This document shows, piece by piece, positions 1-9,489 of a DNA stretch of 64,000 bases. The stretch is from NCBI GenBank assembly GCA_028673005.1, contig CM054116.1:69825315-69889314 (forward strand), in the 5' to 3' direction. The DNA comes from Tanypteryx hageni. Taxonomy: Eukaryota; Arthropoda; Insecta; Odonata; Petaluridae. A program made the translations under genes and the position numbers. The number at the start of each line of letters is the position of its first letter. Position 1 is the first letter of the stretch. The notes below the pieces were generated by a model. That model worked only from the letters and a program-made list of their open reading frames with translations, was not told where the DNA came from and did not search any database.

Positions 1-1483
1 GCAATTCATTCACTGATTGATGAACGACAGCGAGATTTTACATATTTCATTGTAGAAAAGGTGGATTCGCATATGTAAGTGCTGCCAAACATTGAAGTCA
101 TCCGTAATCCAAAGTTTCTCATCTTGGAATACATATCAAAGAAGTTTGAAAAAGTCTTCTCCTGTATATTTTCTTGTTTGCAGAGCCAGATCAGCTTGCA
201 TATCACATAATTCAAATTGAAGGCCCTTAGGTTGGTTTTCTATTACTGCTCCTAAAGGGTTGTTAGAAAGATAGATAGTTCCCTTCATACTGTCAAAATC
301 TTTAAACCGGGAGTTGAAATTTTCTGAAAGGTCTTTTACAATTGAGGAGAATACTGTGAAATCAGCTTTTCCACAATCTTCTACTTCTTTAGAGATTTCT
401 TGACAACATGGAAAGTGTGTCAAATCATTTCTTTTGAGATCTGATTCGAAAAGTTTTAGTTTATTACGAAACCCATTCAAATGCCCATATAGTAGAGATA
501 TATTTTGTTTTTTACCCATGAACTTCCCATTCAAATCATTAAGGTGTCCTGTAATGTCAGTTTAAAATGCCAGTTCGCAAAGAAATGATCTTGGAGTTTT
601 TCTCAAATTCAGTAGTGTCGCGTTACAACTCTTTTTTCAAAAAGACCAAAAAATCTCTCCAAGCACTTTCCTGCACTAAGCCACCGGATATCTGAATGCA
701 AGAGATAATCTCCCTAAGCTGCATTTACCTCTTCTAAAAAACAACAAAATTTACGATGACTCAAAGATCTGTTACCTCCTCGAATCAGATTTGTTACCGG
801 AACCTTCTCGGCATTAAGACGTTTAAGAGATTTGCAACATAATTGTTCTTGATGGATAATGCTGTGCATTGTAGGAAAATTCATTCCATTCTTTTTTAGT
901 AGTCCAGCTAAACCAGTGCCAGTTCCAACCATAGCTTTAGCTCCATCAGTCACAATAGAAGAAGATTTATCAAAGCCACCGTCATCAGAAATACACTTTT
1001 GTACAGCATCAAAAATATCTTACCCTTTTGTATTGCACTTCAGTGAAGCTAATTGAAAAAGCTCCTCGTTTACAAAAAAATCATGTTGAACCGTTCTGAT
1101 AAATGTGAGCAGTTGACTTACGTCAGTGTTGTCAATACTATCATCCAAATCCAGAGAAAATAAATGCAACCTTGTACCACATCCAATAATTTTTTTGACA
1201 CATGTCCATGACTGCAATCCTTCGAGAAACTGTTTGACGAGAAACTGAAACGGTTTCGAAGTTTCTGGCGGCCTTTATATCTCCAAAGGTTTCAGCCATT
1301 TTAATAGCACATTTCTTGATTATTTCACCGTCACTAAAAGGCTTTTTAGACTTCGCCAATTAATTTCGTTTTGTTACCGTTTTCTTTACTTCGTCTTCGT
1401 TTTTTTTTTCGTTTTCATTTTTTTTTAAACTTCACTAGTCGCGGCCCAGACGTGGCCCGAGGGCCACCAGTTGGACAGCCCTA
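1..1483 (-). mobile_element. hAT transposon, 5' terminus and most of the body; runs off the window at base 1
   Basis: Read on the minus strand, the element begins near 1483 with TAGGGCTGTCCAACTGG, followed by GGCCC/GGGCC-rich sequence. This is the kind of terminus carried by hAT elements of the Charlie/GTF2IRD2 type. The decayed transposase reading follows directly toward base 1. The 3' terminus lies outside the window, so no target-site duplication (TSD) can be tested. Superfamily assignment is firm from the protein; the exact end is good to a few bases. Confidence 0.75.
6..1359 (-). pseudogene. hAT transposase-like pseudogene (GTF2IRD2/ZBED-like)
   Basis: Four minus-strand pieces read in order give a GTF2I-repeat-domain-protein-2-like hAT transposase. 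The N-terminal piece (1359-1141) has FSDGEIIKKCAIKMAETFGD and a SRQTVSRRI motif. The next piece (1217-1020) holds FSLDLDDSIDNTDVSQLL. The piece at 953-714 holds SIVTDGAKAMVGTGTGLAGL, which carries the second catalytic aspartate region of hAT enzymes. The C-terminal pieces (534-136 and 215-6) end in CESTFSTMKYVKSRCRSSI, the hAT dimerisation region. The pieces lie in different frames, stops separate them, and residues between the first two appear deleted, so this copy cannot encode an active enzyme. Whether a related host gene exists elsewhere cannot be seen here. Confidence 0.85.
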
Positions 1484-2800
1484 ACGACAGTTAATGCTGA
1501 CAGGAAACAGAAACCTCGAAACCAAAGTGATGAACCATAAGTAACACTGCTTTGACGACAGAAGCTTATTTCAAGCATATAATCCAATCCTTCATTTATT
1601 CTGTTGGTGCTCTTCCCTGAATTACTTTCTCCAAGCGCATATTTCTTTTACCATTTCTAACGCTTCCAGCGATTTAGTTTTTTCCACGAGACGAGAACCG
1701 ACAACTAAATGCCACGATGTCATTCCCACTCCCTGACGTCACGGTCGGTTTTACAAAAAAAATCTTCCTTTTTTTCATCCGAAGGAAGCACTGGCTGACG
1801 TACCATCTGGAGAAGGGAGGAGTACGTTGTAAGCAGGAAAGGGACGGTCGGGAGAGAGATGATCGAACAGGCGCCAAGATTGTTAGGGGAAAGGATGATG
1901 CAGAAGATGGCTTTCCTACGAATGCGTGCGCATGGAATGGACGTTTTAATGTATTTCCGCCTCGGCGCATGCATGTTGTTTTTTTAGTTTGGATCCTGCT
2001 CACAGTTTAACCGTAATCGTTGGGACGCCAATGGAGGAAATTATAAAACGTCGAAACTAATCCATTCGAATAAAAAGACACGCGAAACGTTATTCTGGAC
2101 GCTATTTCCATGCAACTATAATTGGCAACAGCAAACATGATGAATAATGCGATCCAAACGGGGGTCACGCTTACCGTCGGAATTATGCATATTCAATTCA
2201 ACTGAATAAACAAATTGCATTCGGATAATGCTTTTAAGCGCGAACGTACCTGTGCGTCGCACTGCGAACGACGTGCGAAAGTAGGAATTCGCTAAAATGG
2301 ATCGGGAGCCGAGGGACTGAGACCGTTGCCCGAGAAAAACCTCATTTGAGTCGATGACTAAGACAAAAAACGAAACCTGCTTAGGATGCAAGAAGATAAT
2401 CAGGCGGAGCCAGACGATGACGCAGAGTTCGAACCCAACCTTAGGCGCCTAGATTATAAGTCGACGGACCGGACACTTTTTTAAACATCTTCCGTAAATA
2501 GATCAATAGATCAAAAACCCTTTTTACCCTTCTCCACACAGAATCGACACAAAACAGCAGAAGTGACGCGGGTATAGCAATCCTAAAGTTTCACGTGTTG
2601 TATTTTTCCCCCCGGCGCCAACACCACCACACTACTACAACGGGATGAGATCGACAAGCACGGAGGAAAAAATGCGCAATAAATGATTTTTTGTGAAGGA
2701 ACCAACCCAATCCATGACGCGATGTTCCTATGCATGACGCTCGGACGAGACATAATCCTCTCCTCGGTTTCTCCTTCGTTATCTCGCATCCTACTCGATG
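1484..2800. other. unique sequence, no gene recognised
   Basis: Open frames on both strands at 1674-2010 overlap each other and resemble nothing I know, so I treat them as chance. A tRNA-like B box (AGTTCGAACCC) lies at about 2426-2437 with no convincing tRNA fold around it. Nothing else stands out. Confidence 0.5.
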
Positions 2801-4740
2801 ACTTCGGTAAGGGAAAGAGAAAGAGAGAGAGAGGAGGCAGAGTGCGGGGAGAAGTGGCAGGAGGTACTCGGAAAGAGGGGTTTTCAAAACCCACCCACCT
2901 CTCTCTCTCCCTCCTCACCCATCGGCGATTATGAGAAGCACTCTGTCGGGCTGTTGAAAGAGAGGGAGGGAGAGGGGTTAGAGTGAGAGTGAGTAAGGGG
3001 TGTGGGGCGTGAGAAAGGTTCCATCTCCTCTCCTCTTAAAAACCTCCCTCCCTAACCCATATCCTCCCTCTCCCCTAACCCATCTCCTCCCTCTCCCCTA
3101 ACCCGCCCTCCGCAACTCCTCCCCGTATCCCACATACACCGCATTCCTCCTCCGACCCTCCCTCCACTCTCCCGCCCGCATTCTCTCGTCCCTCCCTCCT
3201 CCCTCTCCACGTCCCCTCCCTCTCCTCGTCCCCCGTAGGGAGGGAGATCGATAAATGTCTCGCGACTAAGAAAGCCCTTGTCACGCGGGCATGAGAGAGG
3301 GAAGCACGAGGAAGAGAGCGGAGGGGAGGGAGAAAGAGAGCGAGAGAGGAAATGGGAGAGAGGGAAAGAGAAGGGAGAAAGAGGAATCATGGAAGGAGGC
3401 ACACGAAAGGATCGAAGGGTGGTATAATGCAAAGCGAAGAGGAAGAAAATGGAGAGGAAGAGAAAGCGGAGGGAGTAAGAGGGTTCGGACGGTAAAGGAC
3501 AGGACGCGGAGATGAGAAAGGGAAAACTTAAAAGGAGTAAAGTGGATTGGGTTTTAAAAAGGGGGGGGAAGGAGTACGAGAGGGCGAGCGGACACGACGG
3601 GGGGTGTGGGGAGTTTTAAGGGAGACAAATTTCGGGAATCGCAGGGAGGATTCTCTGAGAGAGAAGGGAGGAAATTAGCGAAAAGTGGAGAGTCTGAGGA
3701 AGGTTGGGAGGAGGACAGGAGGAAGAGAGAGAGAATGGAAAGAAGGGAAGGGATCGCTTTGATTCCGCGCTTCCTTCCGCTTCGTGACACACATTGGGTC
3801 GATTGGCATCAGAATCCCTCAATCGGGCTCAAAATGAGGGAAGGGAATAGGTACACGTACACGCCTCTTTTAGCCTCTCCCCCTCCTTCCTACCTCCCCC
3901 TCTCTCTCTCAACCCCACCCCAATCTTTTTTTCTGTACTCCTACCCCATTCCCCATCACCGCAAACTCTTGTTTCTTGGAAGGAATGAACCTTCTCCTCT
4001 CTCTCTCTCTCATCCTCCTCACTTTCTCCCCTCCTCTCTGCATCTCAAAATCCACTCCACTTACACCATCTCTCTCCCCCTTTCTCTCTCACTCCCTCCT
4101 TTCTGTCGTCTAGATGTAATGACGGGGGACTTCCCTTCTTCCCTCCTCCACGACCCCGCCATGGTGCCGTGGGAGGGCGTGGGCGGGATAATTTCGCTCG
4201 TTAGCTGCCACAGCGGACTCCCACCGCCGCTATGAATTGCACCGGGGATGGGGAGGAAGAGGAGATGGGGTAGTGTTGGGAAGGGAGGTGCTTGAGGGAG
4301 CTAACTCGAGAGGGGAAGGAGTCGGCGGGGAGGGAGAGTGAGGGGAGGAGGAGGAGTGAGGGAGAGAACGGAGAAAAACGAAGACGACCGCGCGTAGGAG
4401 GACGGGGGAAGTGTCTGTAAGGTTTTGTGTGTTATCTTCTTTCTCTTCACTCTCGAGGGTGGCAATCGTTTTTCGAGTCTTTTTTTCTCTTTTCCTCCTT
4501 GATCGGGAGTGAGTCTTGGTTTATTTGGCGGCGGCGTCGGAGGCGATTCGGAGAAATTAGGGCTATTGTAATTTTTTTTTCTCTCCCCTTACGTTCTTTC
4601 TCTTTATTTTTTTCAAGGATCTCTTTAAAAGCGTGAGGAATCGAGGGAGGAATGCCCGGAATCCTCTCTACGTTTCGGCACTTTTTTATTCCGGGTACTT
4701 TTTTCTTTTCCCTCGGTTATCCGAGAGTGAGGGAGGTAAG
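2800..4740. repeat. polypurine/polypyrimidine-rich block
   Basis: Long runs alternate between GA-rich and CT-rich strands, for example GA-rich at 3290-3540 and CT-rich at 3890-4100. Three CCTAACCC-containing units of about 27 bp lie at 3050-3105. Open frames here are low-complexity artefacts rich in R/E/G on one strand and S/P/L on the other. No gene is supported. Confidence 0.7.
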
Positions 4741-4791
4741 GGTACGCGGAGAGGAAATACACACACACACACATGTATGTATGTGCGTGTG

Positions 4792-5050
4792 CAGAAAGGT
4801 AACACAGAGATATGGCGCCTACGGCAAAATTTCTAAAAATACCTTAGTTTAATATAATATGATTATTTTTCCTGCATTTTAATGGAGAATAGTAGCATTT
4901 TATTAAGAGTAAATTTAACATTTAAGTATTAAATTAATACTTGTTTATGGTAAAAGAAACTTTTGGCATGTTTTGCGAAAAAGGTTGGCGCCTTTTGCGG
5001 GCGACGCCTATGGCAAATATCACCTTCGCCGTACCCTAGTTACGGCACTG
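4792..5050. mobile_element. hAT-type MITE, 259 bp, with 8-bp TSD
   Basis: The element starts CAGAAAGGTAAC and ends GTTACGGCACTG (reverse complement CAGTGCCGTAAC). It is bounded by the perfect 8-bp direct repeat TGCGTGTG at 4784-4791 and 5051-5058. CAG...CTG ends with an 8-bp duplication are the hAT signature. The inside holds two diverged GGCGCCTACGGCAAA-like segments and no coding sequence, so it is non-autonomous. Part of the duplication could reflect the local TG-rich sequence, which lowers confidence slightly. Confidence 0.7.
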
Positions 5051-5062
5051 TGCGTGTGTTTG

Positions 5063-5066
<4 letters not shown>

Positions 5067-5149
<83 letters not shown>
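5067..5149. repeat. (TA)n microsatellite
   Basis: About 40 uninterrupted TA units lie between the hAT MITE and a tRNA-like SINE head. It translates to YIYIYI artefacts in several frames. Confidence 0.95.
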
Positions 5150-5151
<2 letters not shown>

Positions 5152-5152
<1 letters not shown>

Positions 5153-5249
5153 GCACTGGTGGTGTAGTGGTTAGCGTGTCGGCTTTCTATTGCAAAGTTC
5201 GGGGGTTCAAACCCCTCGAATGGAGGTTTTATTTTAAAAAAAAAAAAAA
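5152..5249 (+). mobile_element. tRNA-derived SINE head with A-rich tail
   Basis: The segment reads like a tRNA: an A-box region GTGTAGTGGTTAGCGTG near 5163 and a B box GGTTCAAACCC near 5206, inside the pairing GGGGG/CCCC arm. A T-rich then A13 stretch follows at about 5232-5249. The head shares TGGTGGTGTAGTGGTTAG with the SINE at 57278. It abuts the 5' untranslated part of RTE copy 1, so it may be a separate SINE hit by the RTE or part of a composite insertion. Confidence 0.6.
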
Positions 5250-5449
5250 CTATCATCAGTGCCTGGCAGTAGGCAGCAGTACTGTCAGTATGGTATAGAG
5301 CCGAAAACAAATGATGTTGGTTGGGTCTATATCCAATACAGCTGTAGGCGTGATCAGGACGATTTGAACGGCTACAGTACTGCGATGTGGAAAGCAAGAG
5401 GGAAACTACCACATTACAATCCCTAGTAAAGATTATATGGTTGGACAAT

Positions 5450-8383
5450 ATGAGTTCTCTCGAGGTAAAACATTCCGGAGGTAAAATAGTCCCCCAATCG
5501 GATCTCCGGGCGGGGACTGCCTTGAGGAAAACATTTGTCGAAAGTAAATTACGAATAGGGACTTGGAACGTAAGAACTATGAGAAAGGCAGGAAAGCTAG
5601 AGAACTTGAAAGAAGAAATGAGAAGAAATAGAGTTGACATTATAGGGCTAAGCGAAACTAGATGGGAGGGAGAAGGACAGTTCGACTCGGAAGAATTCAC
5701 GGTAGTTTATTCTGGAGGAAATAGTGGGGAAAGGGGAGTAGCTCTGGTACTTAGGAAAGATATGATGAAAAGCGTGACAAAGATAATAGCAACGAACGAT
5801 AGACTGATGGCAATAAAGCTAAAAGCAGTCCCAGTGGACATGCTGATAATCCAGGTATATATGCCAACGTCAGCTCATGACGATGAAGAAATAGATGAGA
5901 TCTATGAGCAAATTAATGAAATTTACGAAGAAGACGGAAGAGGAAAGGTAAACTGCATAATAATGGGAGATTGGAACAGCATAGTCGGAGAAGGACAGGA
6001 AGAAAATGTTGTCGGGCAATACGGACTTGGGAAGAGAAATCGAGGAGGGGAGAAACTCGTAGAATTCTGCATCAATAATGACCTTGTAGTGACTAATACA
6101 TGGTTCAAAAACCATAAACGAAGGTTATACACATGGAAAAGCCCAGGAGATAGAATGAGATGCCAAATAGATTACATCCTTGTAAAACAAAGATTTAGGA
6201 ACAGCATAAAGAACGCCAAGGTATTGCAAGGAGCAGACATTGATTCAGATCACAGCCTTCTAATACTTGACGTGAGTACAAAGCTCAAACAAATAAGAAA
6301 AACGAGAAGAGAAAGACAGACCTGGGACCTAGAAAAACTGAAAGAAAGGCAGGATGTAGTCAGCATGAAGTTGGAAGATAACCTAAGAAAGTTGGAAAAC
6401 AAACCGAAGACCGTCGATATAGAATGGGATGAAATTAAAACCAGTATCAAGGATACCTTGGATAAAGAGATTGGAAAACAAGAGAAGAAAATCAGAAAAC
6501 CATGGATCACGAAGGAAATGCTGGAGAAAATGGATGAGAGACGAAAATGGAAAAACGTTAACAGTGAAGAAGGTAGAGCCAACTATAGGCGTATAAACAA
6601 TGAGTTGAGAAGGGTAACAGATAAAGCTAGAGAAAATTGGCTCAAAGGAAAATGTGATGAAATAGAACAAATGGAGAAATTAGGACGGTACGATATGATG
6701 TACGCTAGGGCACTGGAATTAGAAGATAAGAAGTCTAATGGAATTTGTGGTAAAGGAATTATGAATACGGATGGGAAGATAGTCTCAGAAACAAAGGATG
6801 TAGCACAGGTATGGGAAGAATACATTAAGGAATTATACAGCAAACAGACAGGAGCGGCAAAAATAGAACTGGAAAATGAGGAAAACGTTGAAGAAGACAA
6901 CTTAGGACCAAGTATTATGGAGAGCGAAGTAGAAAAAGCGATAGTGGAACTTAAGAAGGGGAAAGCCACGGGCAGCGATGGAATACCGGCTGAGATACTT
7001 AAAGTCATAGGATCAGAAGGACTAAAAGCGATCACGAAATTAATTAATAAGATTTACGACACGGGAGAGTGGCCTCAGGATTTCCTAGAAGTAACAATGA
7101 TCCCTCTAAAGAAGAAGCCAAAGGCAATGCAGTGTAAAGATTACAGAACTATAAGCCTTCTGTCACATACATCCAAGATCATCACGAGGATTCTTAATAA
7201 AAGGCTGGAGAAAAAGGCAGAAGAAATAATAGGGGAAGATCAATTCGGTTTCAGAAAAGGACGAGGAACTAGAGATGCTATAGGAGTAGTTAGAATCATA
7301 TCAGAAAGGGCAATAGAATACAGTCAAGATATCTGCGCATGTTTCGTAGACTGGCAGAAGGCCTTTGATAGAGTAAATTGGGTAAAGTTGATGAAGATAT
7401 TAAAGGATATAGGTGTAGACTGGAAAGACAGGAGACTGATTAGGAATCTATATGAGAATCAAGTTGTAAAGGTCAGGTTTGAGAATGTGGACACCTGCGG
7501 AATAAATATCGGTAGAGGAGTAAGACAAGGCTGCTGCCTATCGCCAACCCTATTCAATATATATGGAGAAATTCTAATGCAAGAAGCTTTAGAAGGCACA
7601 GGGGATTTCAAAATTGGAGGAAGGATTATAAGAACAGTAAAATACGCAGATGATCAAGTACTTCTAGCAAGAAAGGAAGAGGAGCTACAAAAAATGATAA
7701 ATAGACTAGTGATAACAGGTAGAAAATACGGTATGGAAATAAATACAGAAAAATCCAAGGTCATTCGAATATCGGGTAAAGAAGAGAATCTGAACATAAC
7801 TATTGGGGGAAAGCCATTAGAACAAGTTTCAGAATATAAATACCTTTGAAGTATCATAACACGAGAGGCAAAATGTACGGATGAGATCAAAACTAGAATA
7901 GGAAAAGCAAAAGCGGCTTTCAGGAGAAAGAAACAACTACTTACAGGGAATATAAGGGAAGATATCCGCAAGAAGTTGATAAAATGCTACGTATGGAGTA
8001 TAGCATTGTATGGGGCAGAAACATGGACGCTAAGGAAAAATGACATCAAATACTTGGAAAGCTTTGAAATGTGGACTTGGAGGAGAATGCTGAAGATAAA
8101 ATGGACAGATAGGATGAAAAACGATGAAGTGCTACGAAGAATAGGAGAGAAGCGAATGATTATACAGACTATCAGAAAGAGGAAGGCTAACTGGGTTGGA
8201 CATTACCTGAGGAGAGAGAGTATGATTAAAGACGTGTTAGAAGGAAAACTAGATGGGAAAAGGGAAAGAGGTAGGAAAAGGTTTCAGCTGATAGACGATT
8301 TGAAAGGGAAAGAGAGTTATCAAGATATAAAGAGGACAGCGGAAAATAGGAATATATGGAGAACCAGGTTTAACCATGAATAA
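5450..8383 (+). pseudogene. RTE endonuclease-reverse transcriptase ORF with one in-frame stop
   Basis: The frame encodes the retrotransposition enzyme: an APE-type endonuclease that nicks the target, then a reverse transcriptase that copies element RNA there. The start at 5450 is preferred over 5387 because copy 2 begins at the same place (M..L/V-K-x-SGGKIVPQSDLR). Endonuclease residues include TWNVR (39-43), SETRWEGE (68-75), MGDWN (172-176) and DSDH (265-268). Reverse transcriptase features include SDGIPAE (509-515), the CFVDWQKAFDRV block (631-642), RQGCCLSPTLFN (692-703) and the catalytic YADD (732-735). The C-terminal tail includes WSIALYGAETWTLRK and RKRKANWVGH, usual for RTE proteins. 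The frame would be 977 residues, but codon 800 (7847-7849) is TGA where a glycine GGA is expected. The frame continues unbroken from there to 8383. The product would be truncated after the catalytic core. Confidence 0.9.
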
Positions 8384-8391
8384 TCACGGAC

Positions 8392-8405
8392 CTGTCTACG
8401 GACAG
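8392..8405 (+). other. RTE 3'-terminal UNCG hairpin
   Basis: CTGTC-TACG-GACAG forms a 5-bp stem with a cUACGg tetraloop, directly before the (ATG)n tail. RTE copy 2 has the same stem with a cUUCGg loop. It is a plausible recognition site for the element's own reverse transcriptase; that role is inferred. Confidence 0.65.
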
Positions 8406-8570
8406 ACTACCTATGATGATGATGATATATATATATATAAAGATACGGAAAAAGAAATAATATGATAAAATAAATGCAACGAGAGGTTGAGAGGGATAGG
8501 AAGGAGCCAGTGAACACTTACCATACGGTGGTGGACGTCCACAGCGATAGAGGAAGGCTTGTAATCTGGA

Positions 8571-8599
8571 GCTTTCGGGCAACACACGCCCTTCTTCAG
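8571..8599 (-). other. hammerhead-like core motif, unit A
   Basis: On the minus strand: CTGAAGA, an extra A, helix GGGC, loop GTGTGTT, helix GCCC, then GAAAGC. CTGANGA...GAAA is the hammerhead ribozyme core. The extra A before helix II and the lack of an obvious cleavage triplet with a third helix make this an imperfect match. Confidence 0.35.
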
Positions 8600-8611
8600 C
8601 GAGAGAAAAAC

Positions 8612-8725
<114 letters not shown>

Positions 8726-8842
8726 CAACAAGTCGTTGGGATAAAGAAGCGCAGTGAGCACTCACCAATAACATGGCTTCAGGTTGGCGAGCTGCTGGGG
8801 GTGTCGAAGTGACACGGAAAACGAACACAAAAAACACGGAAG

Positions 8843-8866
8843 CTGACGAAGGGATTGTCCCCGAAA
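8843..8866 (+). other. hammerhead-like core motif, unit C
   Basis: On the plus strand: CTGACGA, an extra A, helix GGGA, loop TTG, helix TCCC, C, then GAAA. GGAAGCT upstream can also pair with AGTTTCC downstream, closing the whole as one stem with an internal loop. It sits at the symmetry centre of the unit B/C inverted repeat. Confidence 0.35.
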
Positions 8867-9019
8867 GTTTCCCTATTTTTGTGTTCGTTTTACGTGTATC
8901 ACTTCGACACCCCCAGCAGCTTGCCAACATGAAGTCATCTTATTGGTGAGTGCTCACTGGGTTTCCTTATCCCAACAACTTGTTGCCATCCATTTATGCC
9001 ATTTACCTTTCCTCTTCCG

Positions 9020-9024
<5 letters not shown>

Positions 9025-9078
<54 letters not shown>
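9025..9078. repeat. (TA)n microsatellite, left flank of the 9079 transposon
   Basis: This TA tract stops exactly at the left terminus of the transposon. The matching tract begins again at its right terminus (11896), as expected if the element inserted into one tract. Confidence 0.9.
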
Positions 9079-9080
<2 letters not shown>

Positions 9081-9170
9081 TAGTCCTTATTTATAAAGGA
9101 AAAATAAAACCTTAAATAATTTTAGCATGACCCTCTCAATTGTGACATTTAATGCAAAAACACAGTATAT
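9079..9170 (+). repeat. left terminal inverted repeat of the 2.8-kb transposon
   Basis: It pairs with 11812-11895. Conserved blocks are TCCTTATTT at the tip, TGTGACAT in the middle and AATGCAAAAACACAGT at the inner end. Spacing differs by small indels. Confidence 0.75.
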
Positions 9171-9489
9171 GTAGCTTTATGAGAAACTATTGATACGTAG
9201 AGGTCGCTCAAGACTTAAGGTTTTACTAACTGTTGAGTCATTGCGTGTCGTGCGCATGCTCGCTAGGCAGGCCCTCAGTCTGTTGCCAGCTACCATGGTT
9301 GTTGCTTGTGTGTATTGTGCTCTTTCGCAATGCTCCTATTATTTGGTCGATATTGAGGTGCTTAGTATTTTATATTGATTTATACAAACTCAAAAGTAGG
9401 CGTTAGGCATTGAATGTAAATAACAATCGCTAATTTTTTCCCATGTGTAATTTGCAGTATTTTACGGATTGTTTATTTAATTAAGACTA

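Larger units (their letters stand above)
5250..8427 (+). mobile_element. RTE-like non-LTR retrotransposon, copy 1
   Basis: A single long reading frame for an endonuclease-reverse transcriptase is preceded by an untranslated leader. From about 5339 the leader matches that of copy 2: both have a TGATCA segment, a GAACRGCTACAG segment and GGAAAGCAAG before the coding region. The 3' end is short: stop codon, a CTGTC-TACG-GACAG hairpin, then (ATG)n at 8413-8426. Short 3' UTRs ending in simple repeats are typical of the RTE clade. The 5' limit is set at the A-run ending at 5249 and is approximate. No TSD was found, partly because simple repeats flank both sides. Confidence 0.75.

Noticed and set aside
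3050..3105. CCTAACCC units suggesting telomeric repeat
   Set aside because: Only three, about 27 bp apart and embedded in CT-rich filler; arthropod telomeres are usually TTAGG-type and contiguous.
4963..5298. Open frames running through YIYIYI
   Set aside because: Translation of the TA microsatellite joined to flanking repeats.
6250..7035. Minus-strand open frames inside RTE copy 1
   Set aside because: Antisense shadows of the A-rich retrotransposon frame.
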